NCBI GenBank assembly: GCA_047967505.1
Contig: CM106539.1
Source: Dipteris shenzhenensis
Lineage: Eukaryota; Polypodiophyta; Polypodiopsida; Gleicheniales
DNA: 64,000 nucleotides
Reading direction: 5' to 3' (one strand)
In this document: piece after piece, positions 23,437 to 33,349 of the stretch
Layout of the letters: each line of letters starts with the position of its first letter
Position numbering within the stretch: position 1 is the stretch's first letter
Made by a program: the position numbers and the translations under genes
Notes under the pieces: generated by a model
What the model was told of the DNA's origin: nothing
The model's database searches: none
The model's input: only the letters and a program-made list of their open reading frames with translations

Positions 23437-24736
23437 AGCATGCTAGAGAATATAGATGGGAGAATCTTGAGTTACGAAGGAGAAAGAGTTCAACCACAAA
23501 ATTCAAGAGGCATTGGCAACAAATTGACATCAATGAACATGTCTACCAGATTTTCCAAGATATTATAAGGCATCAAATAATTCTCAAGCCCACATAGCAT
23601 TTGATTATAGAGATGAAGATTCAAGCGAAATGGATTCGAGGTTTATGGTCTTACAACTAGAAAACACAAGACACTATTTACAAAAAGAAAGTATTTGAGT
23701 GTGAAGAGGCAAAGAATCATGGCATCAATTCCAAAACCAAAGAGACATGTAATGTTATCCTAGGAGAATATGGAAAGGATGGTTATGCGAGTTTGTTGCA
23801 AGAGACTTTGCATTAGAAAAGTTGGAAAAGATGATTGTGCAGGCATATGCCTTGGTATTTGGAGTAAGACAGCGCCTAATAGACATAACTATCTTCTTCA
23901 AGAGTTTTCATGCTTTCTTCATCAAGGCACTGATCAAGATTTGAGCACAAGACACTGTAAACCTAGATTGAAACCCATGGTTAATGGGAGACCCATATGC
24001 AATCAAGGATATCAACGATTAACTGGACTATCACATGGCACATACTAGACCATCTGGGCAGAGGTGAAAGAAAAAGTGGTTTATACAATTCATGGAAATA
24101 CCTACAAGCTTAAATGCCATGGAAGCACTATAAAATGCAACTGTAACATTAAAGCAAGTTCTCGAAGACCATGCATTACCACAGCCTCATCTTCAACAAA
24201 CAATGCTAGATGGATGTGTTGAATTTCAACATCTTCCTTTGGGAATGACAAAGAGGTTTGTCCTAGAAACTATCAATAAAACTTTACAAGATAGAGATGA
24301 GAGCATGATTTCATGGTCAACCTTGTACAAAATTTGGCGTAGAGATTTTTGCCATGTCAAGACACCATCAAAGCTAAGGATGTCAAAATGTAAGAGATGT
24401 GATGAATTAAAAAATGCCATTGAACATAGTAAATGTGAGCAACAGCGAGGAAGATATATTAAATGGCAATCAATCCATTTACGTCATGTGCAGGATGCTC
24501 GAAAGTTGTATGCTTCTTGGAGAGAGGAAGCTATTTCACATGTCAATAAGTCCATGTGCATCACCATTGATGGCATGGACCAGAATACAACAACTTTGCC
24601 ACAATATAGATGTATCCCACTGACATTAGAGGGCAAACATGGACTAAAAACACACTTGTGTGGAGTATTAGTACATGGATACTGAATCTTTTGTGATGTA
24701 TGGATTGATAGTTTGCATGACCATGATAGTAACTAG
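23437..24736 (+). pseudogene. HTHEDIDQ-family (DUF7869-like) transposase-like gene, 5' part
   Basis: Frame pieces from about 23437 to 24736 read RPICNQGYQRLTGLSHGTY and later VYTIHGN (about 23990-24090), then, after a one-base shift, FQHLPLGMTKRFVLETINK, SWSTLYKIWRRDF, KCKRCDELKNAIEH and SMCITIDGMDQNTTTLP (24227-24605). This order is that of a large eukaryotic protein family annotated as DUF7869, which resembles RNase H-fold transposases. The ITIDGMDQ Asp, the DNC and the HTHEDID acidic residues are candidate catalytic positions (my inference). Broken by frameshifts and interrupted at 24741 by a copia insertion. Confidence 0.65.
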
Positions 24737-24741
24737 GTTGT
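24737..24741. other. Target-site duplication gttgt, left copy
   Basis: gttgt directly precedes the left LTR and is repeated at 26982-26986 directly after the right LTR, proving insertion of the copia element. Confidence 0.9.
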
Positions 24742-24961
24742 TGTTAAAAAAAACAAGAAGAGAGATATACGAAGCAACCAGGAGGGAGCAACAGTCTCCT
24801 CCACAATCAGCTCATATTCACCCCACACAATACAATTGAACACTACTAAGGTCAACACCCATACATAATAGATAAGAACTAACTATGGTTGAGTCAGTGT
24901 GACTCACCTTATTCACCTACTCACACAATAGGAACAATAACCGAGGACTTGATTCCCAACA
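24742..24961 (-). repeat. Copia 3' LTR (left)
   Basis: 220 bases nearly identical to 26762-26981; the differences include a single-base change at the left edge and about ten substitutions. It ends cccaaca and is followed by the polypurine tract on the minus strand. Confidence 0.92.
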
Positions 24962-25590
24962 CTCCCCCTCAAGCTCAAGTAGGGAGCATAACACCAAGTA
25001 GCTCTCTAAAGTATGTAAACTTATCTCTACCCAATGACTTGGTAAAGATATCTGCAACCTGATCTTCAGTCTTCACATGTATGAGATCAATCTTCTTTGA
25101 TAACACCATCTCTTTGATGAAATGGTAGTGTACCTCAATATGCTTAGTTCTAGCATGATAAACCGGATTACTTGCCAACCGCACACGACTCATGTTATCT
25201 CAATAAAGTCTGACTGATTTTTCCACATGCAATCCCAAATCTTGCAAAAGCTTCTAAAGCCAAGCAATCTCACATGCAGCCAATGCTGCACCTCTATACT
25301 CTACTTCTATACTAGACAATGCCACTATGGGTTGCTTTTTACTACTCCAACTCACCACTGCACTACCAAGGCTGAATGCATAACCACTGGTGGATCTCCT
25401 GTCATAGGCACATCCTGCCCAATCTGCATCTGTGTATCCAATTACTTCTATATCCTTTCCATACTCATAAAAGAGTATGTTGGCAAGGTTGGCCATATTT
25501 CCACAGTAACAACTATTGGGAATCAAGCTCTCAGTTATTGTTCCTGTTGTGTGAGTAGGTGAATAAGTTGAGTCACACTGGCTCAACCAT
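24962..25590 (-). pseudogene. Copia RNase H remnant
   Basis: Read on the minus strand: VIGYTDADWAGCAYDRRSTS, then VSWSSKKQPIVALSSIEVEY and, after a stop near 25200, NPVYHARTKHIEVHYHFIKE and VKTEDQVADIFTKSL. These are the RNase H motifs that close a Ty1/copia polyprotein (D of YTDADWAG, E of SS.EVEY, then the H-rich and DIFTK motifs). Two overlapping pieces split by a stop. The N-terminal end of the reading runs into the inverted LTR copy, so the join is a rearrangement. Confidence 0.85.
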
Positions 25591-25729
25591 AGTTAGTTCT
25601 TATATATTATGTATGTGTGTTGACCTTAGTAGTGTTCAATTGTATTGTGTGGGGTGAATATGAGCTGATTGTGGAGGAGACTCTTGCTCCCTCCTGGTTG
25701 CTTCCATAGCCTCTCTTCGTTTCAAAACA
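25514..25729 (+). repeat. Inverted LTR copy inside the copia element
   Basis: From tattgggaatcaagctctc to about tttcaaaaca this is the reverse complement of the flanking LTRs, less well matched at its right end. It sits directly against the RNase H remnant and implies a nested insertion or inversion. Confidence 0.8.
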
Positions 25730-26749
25730 GAGAACCATCGTTCTGTATATGGGATTTCATTCCATCCACTTATGCATGCGTTACACCTGGCAAGGCATAG
25801 CATCTATCAAGCTACTTGACATTAACATCCAACCATTGGGCATCCAAATACCATCACATATATTCATGAACATTGCAATATCATGCCTGCAACTGCATCC
25901 CTGCAACTGCATCTGACAATTTGACAGTAAGTTGTAAACTATGACTTTTTTTAATTTTCCCAAGCTCATAACTTTTGACAGTAAACCCAAATGAACTTGC
26001 TTCCAAAAGCAAAGTCGGAGCTTGTATACTTGCCTCCAACTTGTCAGTTTAGACCAGCATCCAAATCCACACAGTTTGACAAATAAATAGTCTGGAAAAT
26101 GACAATTTGATCACTTTTGAACAAAAAAACAGCAGCAGCACTTTCTGTGTTTGGAGGAACACGAGAGTCCTGGTAGCTCACAGAGAGACTAAGACTCCAC
26201 AAAAATGATGTATGGGGATGTAGCAAACTTTTGGGGTGCTGGAAAAGGAAGAAAGCAAGTCGTATATCACTTTTGAAGTCTCCAAAAGCTGTCCAAGAGC
26301 AAAAAAACGAGATCTACAAGCTAAAGGTTCTCCTCACTTGATAGGAGATGGAGAGTTTTTTTTAGCCACAAACAACCTCCAGAGAGCTAGGCGATGAGGT
26401 TTGGAGAGACGTTTTTGCTTCTTACTGCTGTATATACCTCTTGCTTGTTGGCTCAAACTAAGTAGTAGTTGTCCAGAAAAAGAGATCAGCTCCGTTCTAT
26501 CACACACAAACAGTAAAAATGAGTTGTGTTTTGTCAAAATACATCTCCCACGAGCAACCTATGGGTAATAGTGATCTCCCCTTAGTAAGAAGACATCAAT
26601 TAGACAACTCCCAAGTCAAACAAAAGTTGGAAATTGCTACTTCAGTCCAAAAAACGAGATCTCTTCTCATCACTTTGAAGCTTCAGAGTAGGAGAATCAC
26701 TCTCGCAAGCTTCCACAAGCAGTGGGCAACCAAAAGGCAAGGAATGGTA
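25730..26749 (-). other. Copia internal non-coding region
   Basis: About 1 kb between the inverted LTR copy and the primer site, with no polyprotein motif on either strand. It may be leader sequence of the element or filler captured during deletion. Confidence 0.4.
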
Positions 26750-26761
26750 GCTCTGATACCA
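26750..26761 (-). other. Copia primer binding site
   Basis: gctctgatacca is the exact reverse complement of TGGTATCAGAGC, complementary to the 3' end of initiator methionine tRNA, and abuts the right LTR at 26762. Confidence 0.93.
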
Positions 26762-26981
26762 TGTTAAGAAAAACAAGAAGAGAGATATAGGAAGCAACCA
26801 GGAGGGAGCAACAATCTCCTCCACAATCAGGTCATATTCACCCCACACAATACAATTGAACACTACTAAGGTCAACACCCATACATAATAGATAAGAACT
26901 AACTATGGTTGAGTCAGTGTGACTCACCTTATTCACCTACTCACACAACAGGAACAATAACCGAGAGCTTGATTCCCAACA
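26762..26981 (-). repeat. Copia 5' LTR (right)
   Basis: 220-bp partner of 24742-24961, starting tgttaagaa and ending cccaaca, followed by the gttgt duplication at 26982-26986. Confidence 0.92.
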
Positions 26982-26986
26982 GTTGT

Positions 26987-27732
26987 TACATCAATCATGA
27001 AAGCAATAAGAAAGGTTAGAGATGCTCGTAGATGTTCACCTAACATGTTGTGAATACAAGCTGATAATTGTTGGAGAGAGAACAAGAATAAATTTATATT
27101 TGCTTTATGCTCTATGCTGGTTGGTTTGAAAATATTTGAAGAAGTGGAAGTTGGCTTTCTTCTTGTCAGCCATACACATGAAGACATAGATCAAATCTTC
27201 AGTGTTATCTTTGGTGAGTTGAAGTCAATGGATGTTTTGACAATGGAGGATATGCTATTTCGAATTGGGAAAAAAATTGGAGGGTCTCGCAAGGAAGAGT
27301 CAAAAGTGGCTATCCTAGAGAGGATGGTAGATTCGAGAGCATTCATAGAGCCACATTTACAAGTAGGAGATGATGCCCTAATAGGACACACAAATCCACA
27401 CTACTTTCGATTTCACATGCATAACAATATTCTAGTGATGCAATGGAAGCACTACTCAGTAGATGGAGATAGTTTATGGAGTGAGTCATATGCTTTATTA
27501 CAATGAATAATTCCATTAGAGGAAACTAGATTTGTTCTTGCAAAAAACAAATCACTTGACATAAATGAAATGAAAGGCTTGAAAGCCTTCATTAAACATC
27601 TTCAAAGTATGATGCAAAAATATCTTGAGAAATCAACTAAGAATTTGGAGACAATTAAATAAACTAAAGCACTTACCCAATCTTTAGAAAGACAAGAAAA
27701 CTTAATGAGCATTGAATACTCTGAATCCTTTT
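26987..27732 (+). pseudogene. HTHEDIDQ-family gene, central part
   Basis: Resumes the gene interrupted at 24741. LQADNCWRENKNKFIFALC (about 27055-27110) leads into MLVGLKIFEEVEVGFLLVSH and THEDIDQIFS, the diagnostic motifs of the family, then HTNPHYFRFHMHN. An in-frame TGA at about 27504 and a TAA near 27659 break the reading; sequence on both sides remains clearly coding (LEETRFVLAKNKSLDINEMK). The MITE at 27742 interrupts it again. Confidence 0.72.
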
Positions 27733-27741
27733 GGCCAGAAC

Positions 27742-27987
27742 TTGGGGGGGTCACTCATCATATGTAACCCTATCACGTGAGTTCAACAGAAGGATTTTTT
27801 TTATTTCTAAAATTTACAGAAATAAATATACATAAGGGACTATTTAAAATAGGTTTGGAAAAAATTTACAGATTTGTATAGAAAAGGGGTACATTTTATT
27901 AATGAAATTTTTTACAGATAAGGGACTTTAAATATAGGCCTTGAACGCACATGATATAGAGGGTTTATACATAGTGACCCCCCCGAG
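27742..27987. mobile_element. 246-bp MITE with 9-bp target duplication
   Basis: Flanked by ggccagaac at 27733-27741 and again at 27988-27996. The ends are inverted repeats: ttgggggggtcact at the left, agtgacccccccgag at the right, extending imperfectly for about 30 bases. Dropping it joins FWPE to QARSPSFPLD in one frame of the host gene, which supports a clean insertion. A 9-bp duplication is typical of Mutator-like elements, so it is probably a non-autonomous MULE-type MITE. Confidence 0.85.
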
Positions 27988-27996
27988 GGCCAGAAC

Positions 27997-28352
27997 AAGC
28001 TAGGTCTCCAAGTTTTCCTTTGGATATAAATATGTCAGTAGATATGGAGGAAGCAGAGGGATGCCTTTTACCTCGAAAATATTGTGGCAGGAAGGGAGAC
28101 AAACCCTTACCAAAGTTTATACCATCTAATGAGATTGAAGAGGGTCTATTTGTTGCAGTTTGGGCATCTGATCCAAGTTCAGAGTTGGATGACCAAGGTG
28201 GCCCAATTTGGGTTGCAAAGGTTGCTAAGATAGAAAGGGATGACAATGGAACTCCTATAACATTCACAGCTTTATGGTATGAACCAAAGCCATTGAAAAA
28301 TCTCCCAAGAAGATATACAATAAAACAACTCTATGAGGGATGCTTGATGTGA
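27997..28352 (+). pseudogene. HTHEDIDQ-family gene, C-terminal part
   Basis: Continues after the MITE with LDINMSVDMEEAEGCLLPRK and a domain containing GLFVAVWASDPSSELDD, IWVAKVAKIER and FTALWYEPK. This small beta-rich segment resembles the BAH-like tail seen at the end of DUF7869-type proteins. It stops at TGA 28350-28352. No further exon was recognised. The whole pseudogene therefore spans about 23.4-28.35 kb including two insertions. Confidence 0.6.
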
Positions 28353-28384
28353 ATGGGTTCCAAATAATGAGGGATTAACAGAGG

Positions 28385-28575
28385 TACAACTTTGTGTTAC
28401 AACTTCTACACACGACTTCTACATATAGAAAGAGAATGTGTTACAACTTTGTGTTACAACTTCTACATACGACTTCTACATGTAGAAAGAGAATGTGTTA
28501 CAACTTTGTGTTACAACTTCTACATATGAGTTCTACATGTAGAGAGAGAATGTGTTACAATTCCTACATGCAGAG
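28385..28575. repeat. ~58-bp tandem repeat, three copies
   Basis: Units built from tgtgttacaacttctacat and tctacatgtagaaagagaa repeat three times with a partial fourth. Each contains the near-palindrome ctacatgtag. Lies just upstream of a TATA-like box. Confidence 0.75.
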
Positions 28576-28596
28576 AGAGAAGCTCTCCAACTTGTA

Positions 28597-28606
28597 TAAA
28601 TACCCC
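28597..28606 (+). promoter_or_regulatory. TATA-like box
   Basis: tataaatacc about 190 bases upstream of the first in-frame ATG (28789) of the repeat-protein gene, directly after the tandem array. Could be a gene promoter or an LTR promoter. Confidence 0.4.
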
Positions 28607-28788
28607 ATAATGGAATGAAGTGCACACTCTTTGGGGCATTGTGTTGAGTCTACTTTGGTATTCCAAGCATTTATCTCAAGTGTCCATGCTTCCTTGCATT
28701 CCACGTCCAAAAGCATGTCCTAACTTACAACTAATAGGAAAAATATTCAAAAGAGTCTAATATTTTTTATAATTGTTCCATAGGAAGA

Positions 28789-30293
28789 TGGCTACAGATT
28801 TTGTTCCTGGGATGGATGTGATATCCATGTAGCCAAAGAGAAGTAATTGCATTTGCTACAATGATAGTGATCCAAATTCTCTTTGTCACCTTAAAAGACT
28901 TGGTGAAGATAAGGTGGTAGTTATTGTATCAAAGACTCTTAGTGCACATGTTGAATAAAGCATAAGTGTGGAGATATGGAAGTACTTAGAGATGTTATGC
29001 CTTATAATGTTTTCAATAAATCATTTATTGCATGGGATAGAGATGAGACTTATCCAACACATATCATCAGGAATACAAAGTACACTTCTTTGGATTTTAG
29101 TGTGGGAGATATTTTGCAAATGATATCATTTGCAAATAAGAACGTAGAGGAAGGTCAAGTTTTGGGGTTTGAACATTGGGATCAGTGGTCATTTGCGCAA
29201 ATGAGAATTGTGAAAACTACTAATAAGGGTATGGATGATGATGCAACATCATTAGATGGTCCCTATTATGATGAAGGAAGAGATTTTAGATAGAGCATGC
29301 AATTTTTGAAGATTAAAAAAAGACATGTGGTTTTCAATGATCATAAAGAAAAGGTATACTACAATTTCAAAGGACTTAAAGAATATGCCAATGAGCCAAG
29401 CTTTGTCCCTTCAGACATGCATGATTTCAATGGACTCAAGTACAGAAATGACATCTTATTAGGAGTGGATGAGTTCATTGGTACCGAGAAAGATAAAGAA
29501 TTCAGAAGCAATCATGCCTTCTTTGGAGTGGATGAAGTCATACATATTGAGAAAGGCAAAGACATCAAAAGTGTTGTCTCTTCAGAATTAGATGATTTCA
29601 ATGCAATCATCTATAGAAGTGACATCTTATTAGGACTGGATGAGTTCACTGGTATTGTCAATTCAGAAGCAATGCTTGCTTTGGAGTGGATGAAGTCATA
29701 CATATTAAGAAAGGCAAAGACATCAAAAGTGGTCTCTTCAAAATTAGATGATTGCAATGAAATCATCATAGAAGTGACATCTTATTAGGAGTGGATGAGT
29801 TCAGTGGTACTGTGAAGGAAAAAGATTTTAGAAGCGATGTCTTATCTAGAGTCGCGATGAATTCACACACGTAGAGAAGGATAAAGATATCATTGGTGTT
29901 GTCTCTCAAACTTGGATGATTTCAATGCACTTAACTATAGAAGGTCATATCTTGTCAGAAGTGGATGAGTTCATTGGTACCGATAAAACAAAAGGTTTGA
30001 GAAGTGATGTTTTATCTAGAGTGGATAAATTCACGCACATTGACAAGGAGTGCAAAGAGTTCGAAAGTATTGGCTTATTAAACATGGACCACATGGATAT
30101 TGATTTGAATGGTCCAAAGATTGCCTCCAATATAACAATTAGATCAATAAAGAACTATTTGGTATTTAACTTTGCTTGTGATAAGATCAACGATGCAACA
30201 TCCCATGAAAACAAAGTGACAAATAAATTTGATAGGGAGATGCGCCAACTCCCTTTAGAAAGAAAACCTATCAAAATCTTGAGTATGAGATGA
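28789..30293 (+). pseudogene. Protein with ~43-residue degenerate repeats, unknown
   Basis: Starts MATDFVPGMDVISM then a TAG, continues CYNDSDPNSLCHLKRLGEDK, later MEVLRDVMPYNVFNKSFIAW and VLGFEHWDQWSFAQMRIVK. After a TAG at 29291-29293 come at least four repeats (from about 29430, 29600, 29765 and 29935) of the pattern DFN..Y.(S/N)DILLG.DEF.GT..K..FRS....VDE..HI.K. The tail ends MRQLPLERKPIKILSMR. Frameshifts and three or more stops are present. No known domain recognised. It has its own TATA-like box upstream and no transposon motif. It could be a decayed lineage-specific gene or an element-borne ORF. Confidence 0.5.
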
Positions 30294-30297
30294 ATTT

Positions 30298-30658
30298 AAT
30301 AATATGCCATGAGTAGAAATTATTCAAATTAACGTGGTTGTGTTCTACACTAAAAGAGCTTCAAATATGTCTTTACATCTTTAAATTTGGCTAACACATG
30401 AAAAAGTTACATTAATTTGAAAGGAGTTTTTATATTTTAGTGTATTTTTTGTTTTACCCCCCCTCATCCAAAAGACCCCCCACCTTGGGCGCCACATATT
30501 ATGAAGAATATGTACAAATCTTAAAATCTTGCATATTTTTCAAGGTATATACCTTATATTTTGTGGGAGGGGGGACATGAAATTTTTATATTTTCCCTTG
30601 CATATGTGAAATTTTTTAAGGAAAGCCATGCATATTATATATGGACCTTGTTCTCACA
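30298..30658. other. Intergenic DNA
   Basis: AT-rich with poly-C/poly-G tracts (about 30456, 30472 and 30570). No gene. Confidence 0.3.
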
Positions 30659-30689
30659 CACAACAAGACAAAGCAACTATAGACATGCT

Positions 30690-30800
30690 TGATAGATGTG
30701 CAAAATAGTAGGGGTGTCTATAGGCACTGCTAGAATAGTGAAAATATGAGCGCGTCCAATAGCATGTCTACACTGTGAATTAGACATGGATTTAGATGCC
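30690..30800. repeat. CACTA left subterminal repeats
   Basis: tgtctataggcact, tagatgtgc, catgtctacactgtga and atttagatgcctttataaatg are variants of the motifs in the right end of this element and in the copy at 8830-9030. Confidence 0.5.
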
Positions 30801-31018
30801 TTTATAAATGCAAAACAGAGAAGACAAAAAGTGAGATTTTGGTGTAGGCTGATAAATGTACATCACTACTTTCCAAACATTGCCCATGATTACCAAAGCA
30901 CATAATTTTAATAAAAATATCAATGCTTTTTGGCAAACCCACATATACAAAAATTAAGTGATGTGAGGAGAATGAGACAATATGTGAAATAGTTTTGCTA
31001 ATATCAATGATGGGCTAC

Positions 31019-31786
31019 AGTTCAATCTTATCCTCAATGAGATCAACCCTTGCCAAACTATCTACTTCAAAATCCAAACCAGTGTTGAGATCTACAAATA
31101 CATTCAGCTCACTACTACTTGTGCTACTCATGTGCTCATCGAAATTAGCATCACCAATGGTAGGCTCATCCTCACGGGTAATGGACTCAATATCTGTAAA
31201 TCCTATCTGTTCATCCTCCTCCTCTCTCATATCATGGTCATCATCACCTCCATGGCCATGCTCCATACGCTCCATATTAGTAAATGTACTATACATCACT
31301 TTGGAATGTGGCGTAATAGGTATGACCTGCCACCACCTTATTATTATCCACCATTGGTTGATAGACAACCTAATTCAAACACAAATACAATCATGCTATT
31401 TTCCTTGCATCGAAGGTATCAAATATTTAAAAGTGAGTATTTTTATATGTGTACAATACCTATTCACATTGTTGCGGTAGTACTAGTGTGTCCTTACTTT
31501 GCCAAAACTTTGTGGAGTCAATAGGTACAAAGCCACTTGCATGGCATTTGATTGCTGCATTAGGGCCTCTTTCCACCATGTCCTTAAACCACTTTACATC
31601 CAAAACATACACAAAGAAGTGTCGAAAGTCAAGCTTAATAATATCTTGGATTATGCCATAATAATCATCCATGGCTCCATTGGCTTCCTCAAAGCTAGCA
31701 ATGACGCTGCAATCTTGTGTGTTTCTCTTATCATCAATCCGTTGTGTTTGAAAATGCTTGCCTTCACACCATATAGCATTGAACAT
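31019..31786 (-). pseudogene. CACTA gene 3' exons (DUF4216-like and acidic tail)
   Basis: The upstream exon (about 31786-31460) reads YYGIIQDIIKLDFRHFFVYV, DVKWFKDM and IDSTKFWQSKDTLVLPQQCE, the DUF4216 pattern of CACTA proteins. The following exon (31368-31015) reads WWQVIPITPHSKVMYSTFTN and an acidic tail DDDHDMREEEDEQ ending near VDLIEDKIEL. The exon order, the intron position and the acidic tail match the copy at 8.0-8.6 kb. The C-terminal role in these transposons is unknown. Confidence 0.78.
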
Positions 31787-31862
31787 AGTACACTACACCA
31801 AGACAAAATCAATTCAATAAGCAATCTAAATTGTTGAAAGCTCCTAACTTATGCATAACATT

Positions 31863-32123
31863 TTATATACTAACCTTGCTCATGCATCCCCTAGCATACT
31901 CCCATTCTTCCATTGTGATATGCATCCCCTCGTCTCTCTCTACTCTTTCCATTTCGTTAAGTAGCCAATCCACATGAATATCCTTTGGAATTGCTCTTAG
32001 ATGCTGAGGGTATGGCACATGAGATCCGTGGTGTGTACAAAAGAGGGCCCTTTCTCCTTGTCTTCTTGCCTTTGCATCCTCATATCTTGTCACCCATCTT
32101 TTCATCACATCACTATTAAGCAT
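31863..32123 (-). pseudogene. CACTA gene exon: linker before DUF4216
   Basis: Reads KRWVTRYEDAKARRQGERAL, PYPQHLRAIPKDIHVDWLLN and MTMEEWEYARGCM-like sequence (seen as ITMEEWEYARGCMSK). The region between DUF4218 and DUF4216 in CACTA proteins has similar charged content. Exon limits are uncertain. Confidence 0.5.
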
Positions 32124-32197
32124 TCAATAAAGGTTGATTTTATTAAGCAACTCCGTGTCTATTACTTTGCTCCGTCCTTTCCCTTGAGAGGTCATCC

Positions 32198-32596
32198 TTA
32201 GGTCTTCATCATCTCTCCATAGTCGTGGGAGAGACTATCCACATCAACAAGAAACTCAAAAATATATACAAGTGACTCTTGTACCAACCAACCCTTGGCC
32301 ATGCTAACATCGGCCCTTGCATTTTGTCTCATGAAACCCTTCAAGGTCTTTATGAAGCGCTCGAGGAAGAACAACCATCGTGCATCTATAGTACCACATA
32401 TAGCAATCTCATCCACCAAATGCACTATGAGATGTAGTTGGCTTGTGAGAATAGAACATGGAAATGTCTCCACTAAACAAGCCACCTCCACTGACATAAC
32501 TTGAGCATTCTCAAGCGTGGTGGGATCTACTTCCTTTGAGCTCACATACCTAGAAAGGAAAAAGTACACCATATTAACAATATGAAAACCTTGCAT
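32198..32596 (-). pseudogene. CACTA DUF4218 exon
   Basis: LVETFPCSILTSQLHLIVHL followed by VDEIAICGTIDARWLFFLER, FIKTLKGFMRQNARADVSMA and GWLVQESLVYIFEFL matches DUF4218 (the pattern FP..F....HL..HL..E....G....RW..P.ER....LK...RN.A..E.S.A.GY...E) in order. This is the best conserved exon of the gene. Confidence 0.85.
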
Positions 32597-32954
32597 GGAG
32601 CATTGATACGCTTCACATTTTGTATCCTATAAAGCACCTCACAAGCTCGCCCATCTTGTAAATACAATCCTTCACGTCCTTTGATGCACTACAAGAAATG
32701 CTAGTAGGTAGTATGAACTGAACACATGAGGAATGGTTGACTAGTTGCTTCTAATTCACTCACAAATTTGGAAGGAAAAAGATATTATGCACATAAAATA
32801 CTTACTTGGTGCATCTTGTGCCAATCATGAGATTTCAAGCCATACAATTGCTCTACACCTCTTTTCTTGCTCTTTGTGAAGGCCCCCTTCAAACACCTCA
32901 TGCATCCAGTGGGAGTATGAATTGTAGTGATAGCTCATTTCACTGCCACCATCT

Positions 32955-33203
32955 CTAGCTTTGATAACCTCCACGGTGCACAAGGTAAAAAGACATGCCC
33001 ATTTGGCCTCTCTTGTGGCCAAGCTTCACGCATCCTCCCTGTGGTGGTAGATTGTCCCTTATGCATGCAGAATCTCGTGTCCCATTCAAATGTTCCCAAA
33101 TGGTAGATGCCACATTCTTGAAGATATGCATGGGATCAAGCAGGTGATTGATCTTGAGGTGGGACCAATATGGTAGTCGATAAAAGATGGAGTATCTAAA
33201 CAA
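32955..33203 (-). pseudogene. TNP2 transposase core, C-terminal exon
   Basis: SIFYRLPYWSHLKINHLLDP then MHIFKNVASTIWEHLNGTRD corresponds to the TNP2 motif (SIFW.LPYW..L.LRHNLDVMHIEKNV....LGTLL.I.GKTKD). An adjacent frame continues toward the next domain. Confidence 0.85.
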
Positions 33204-33349
33204 AAGCTGGTGTTAGCGTGCAATCTTTATTTCCATTCAATATAGCACATAATAGTTACAATCCCTTACCGGCTCATACCAAGTGGGTGGAGGAGTCGTG
33301 GAACCGCTGTCCCAAATTCTCATCCAATCTCTTGCAGTGAGTGACTATG

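Larger units (their letters stand above)
24742..26981 (-). mobile_element. Short Ty1/copia element, 2240 bp, minus orientation
   Basis: Bounded by two 220-bp LTRs beginning tgtta and ending ca, with a 5-bp target duplication (gttgt). The polypurine tract (reverse complement of ctccccctcaag) abuts the left LTR and the initiator-Met primer site abuts the right LTR, so the element reads right to left. Only the RNase H end of pol survives; gag, protease, integrase and most of RT are missing. An inverted third LTR-like copy lies inside. It would depend on other copies for movement. Confidence 0.92.

Noticed and set aside
30440-30620. C-run and G-run pair that might be another MITE like the one at 27.7 kb
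   Set aside because: The arms do not match each other well as inverted repeats and no flanking duplication was seen.
32687-32700. cactacaagaaatg, the common CACTA terminus wording, inside the CACTA gene
   Set aside because: It lies between exons of the larger element, no matching inverted end (cttgtagtg) was found nearby, and no target duplication is visible. Probably chance.
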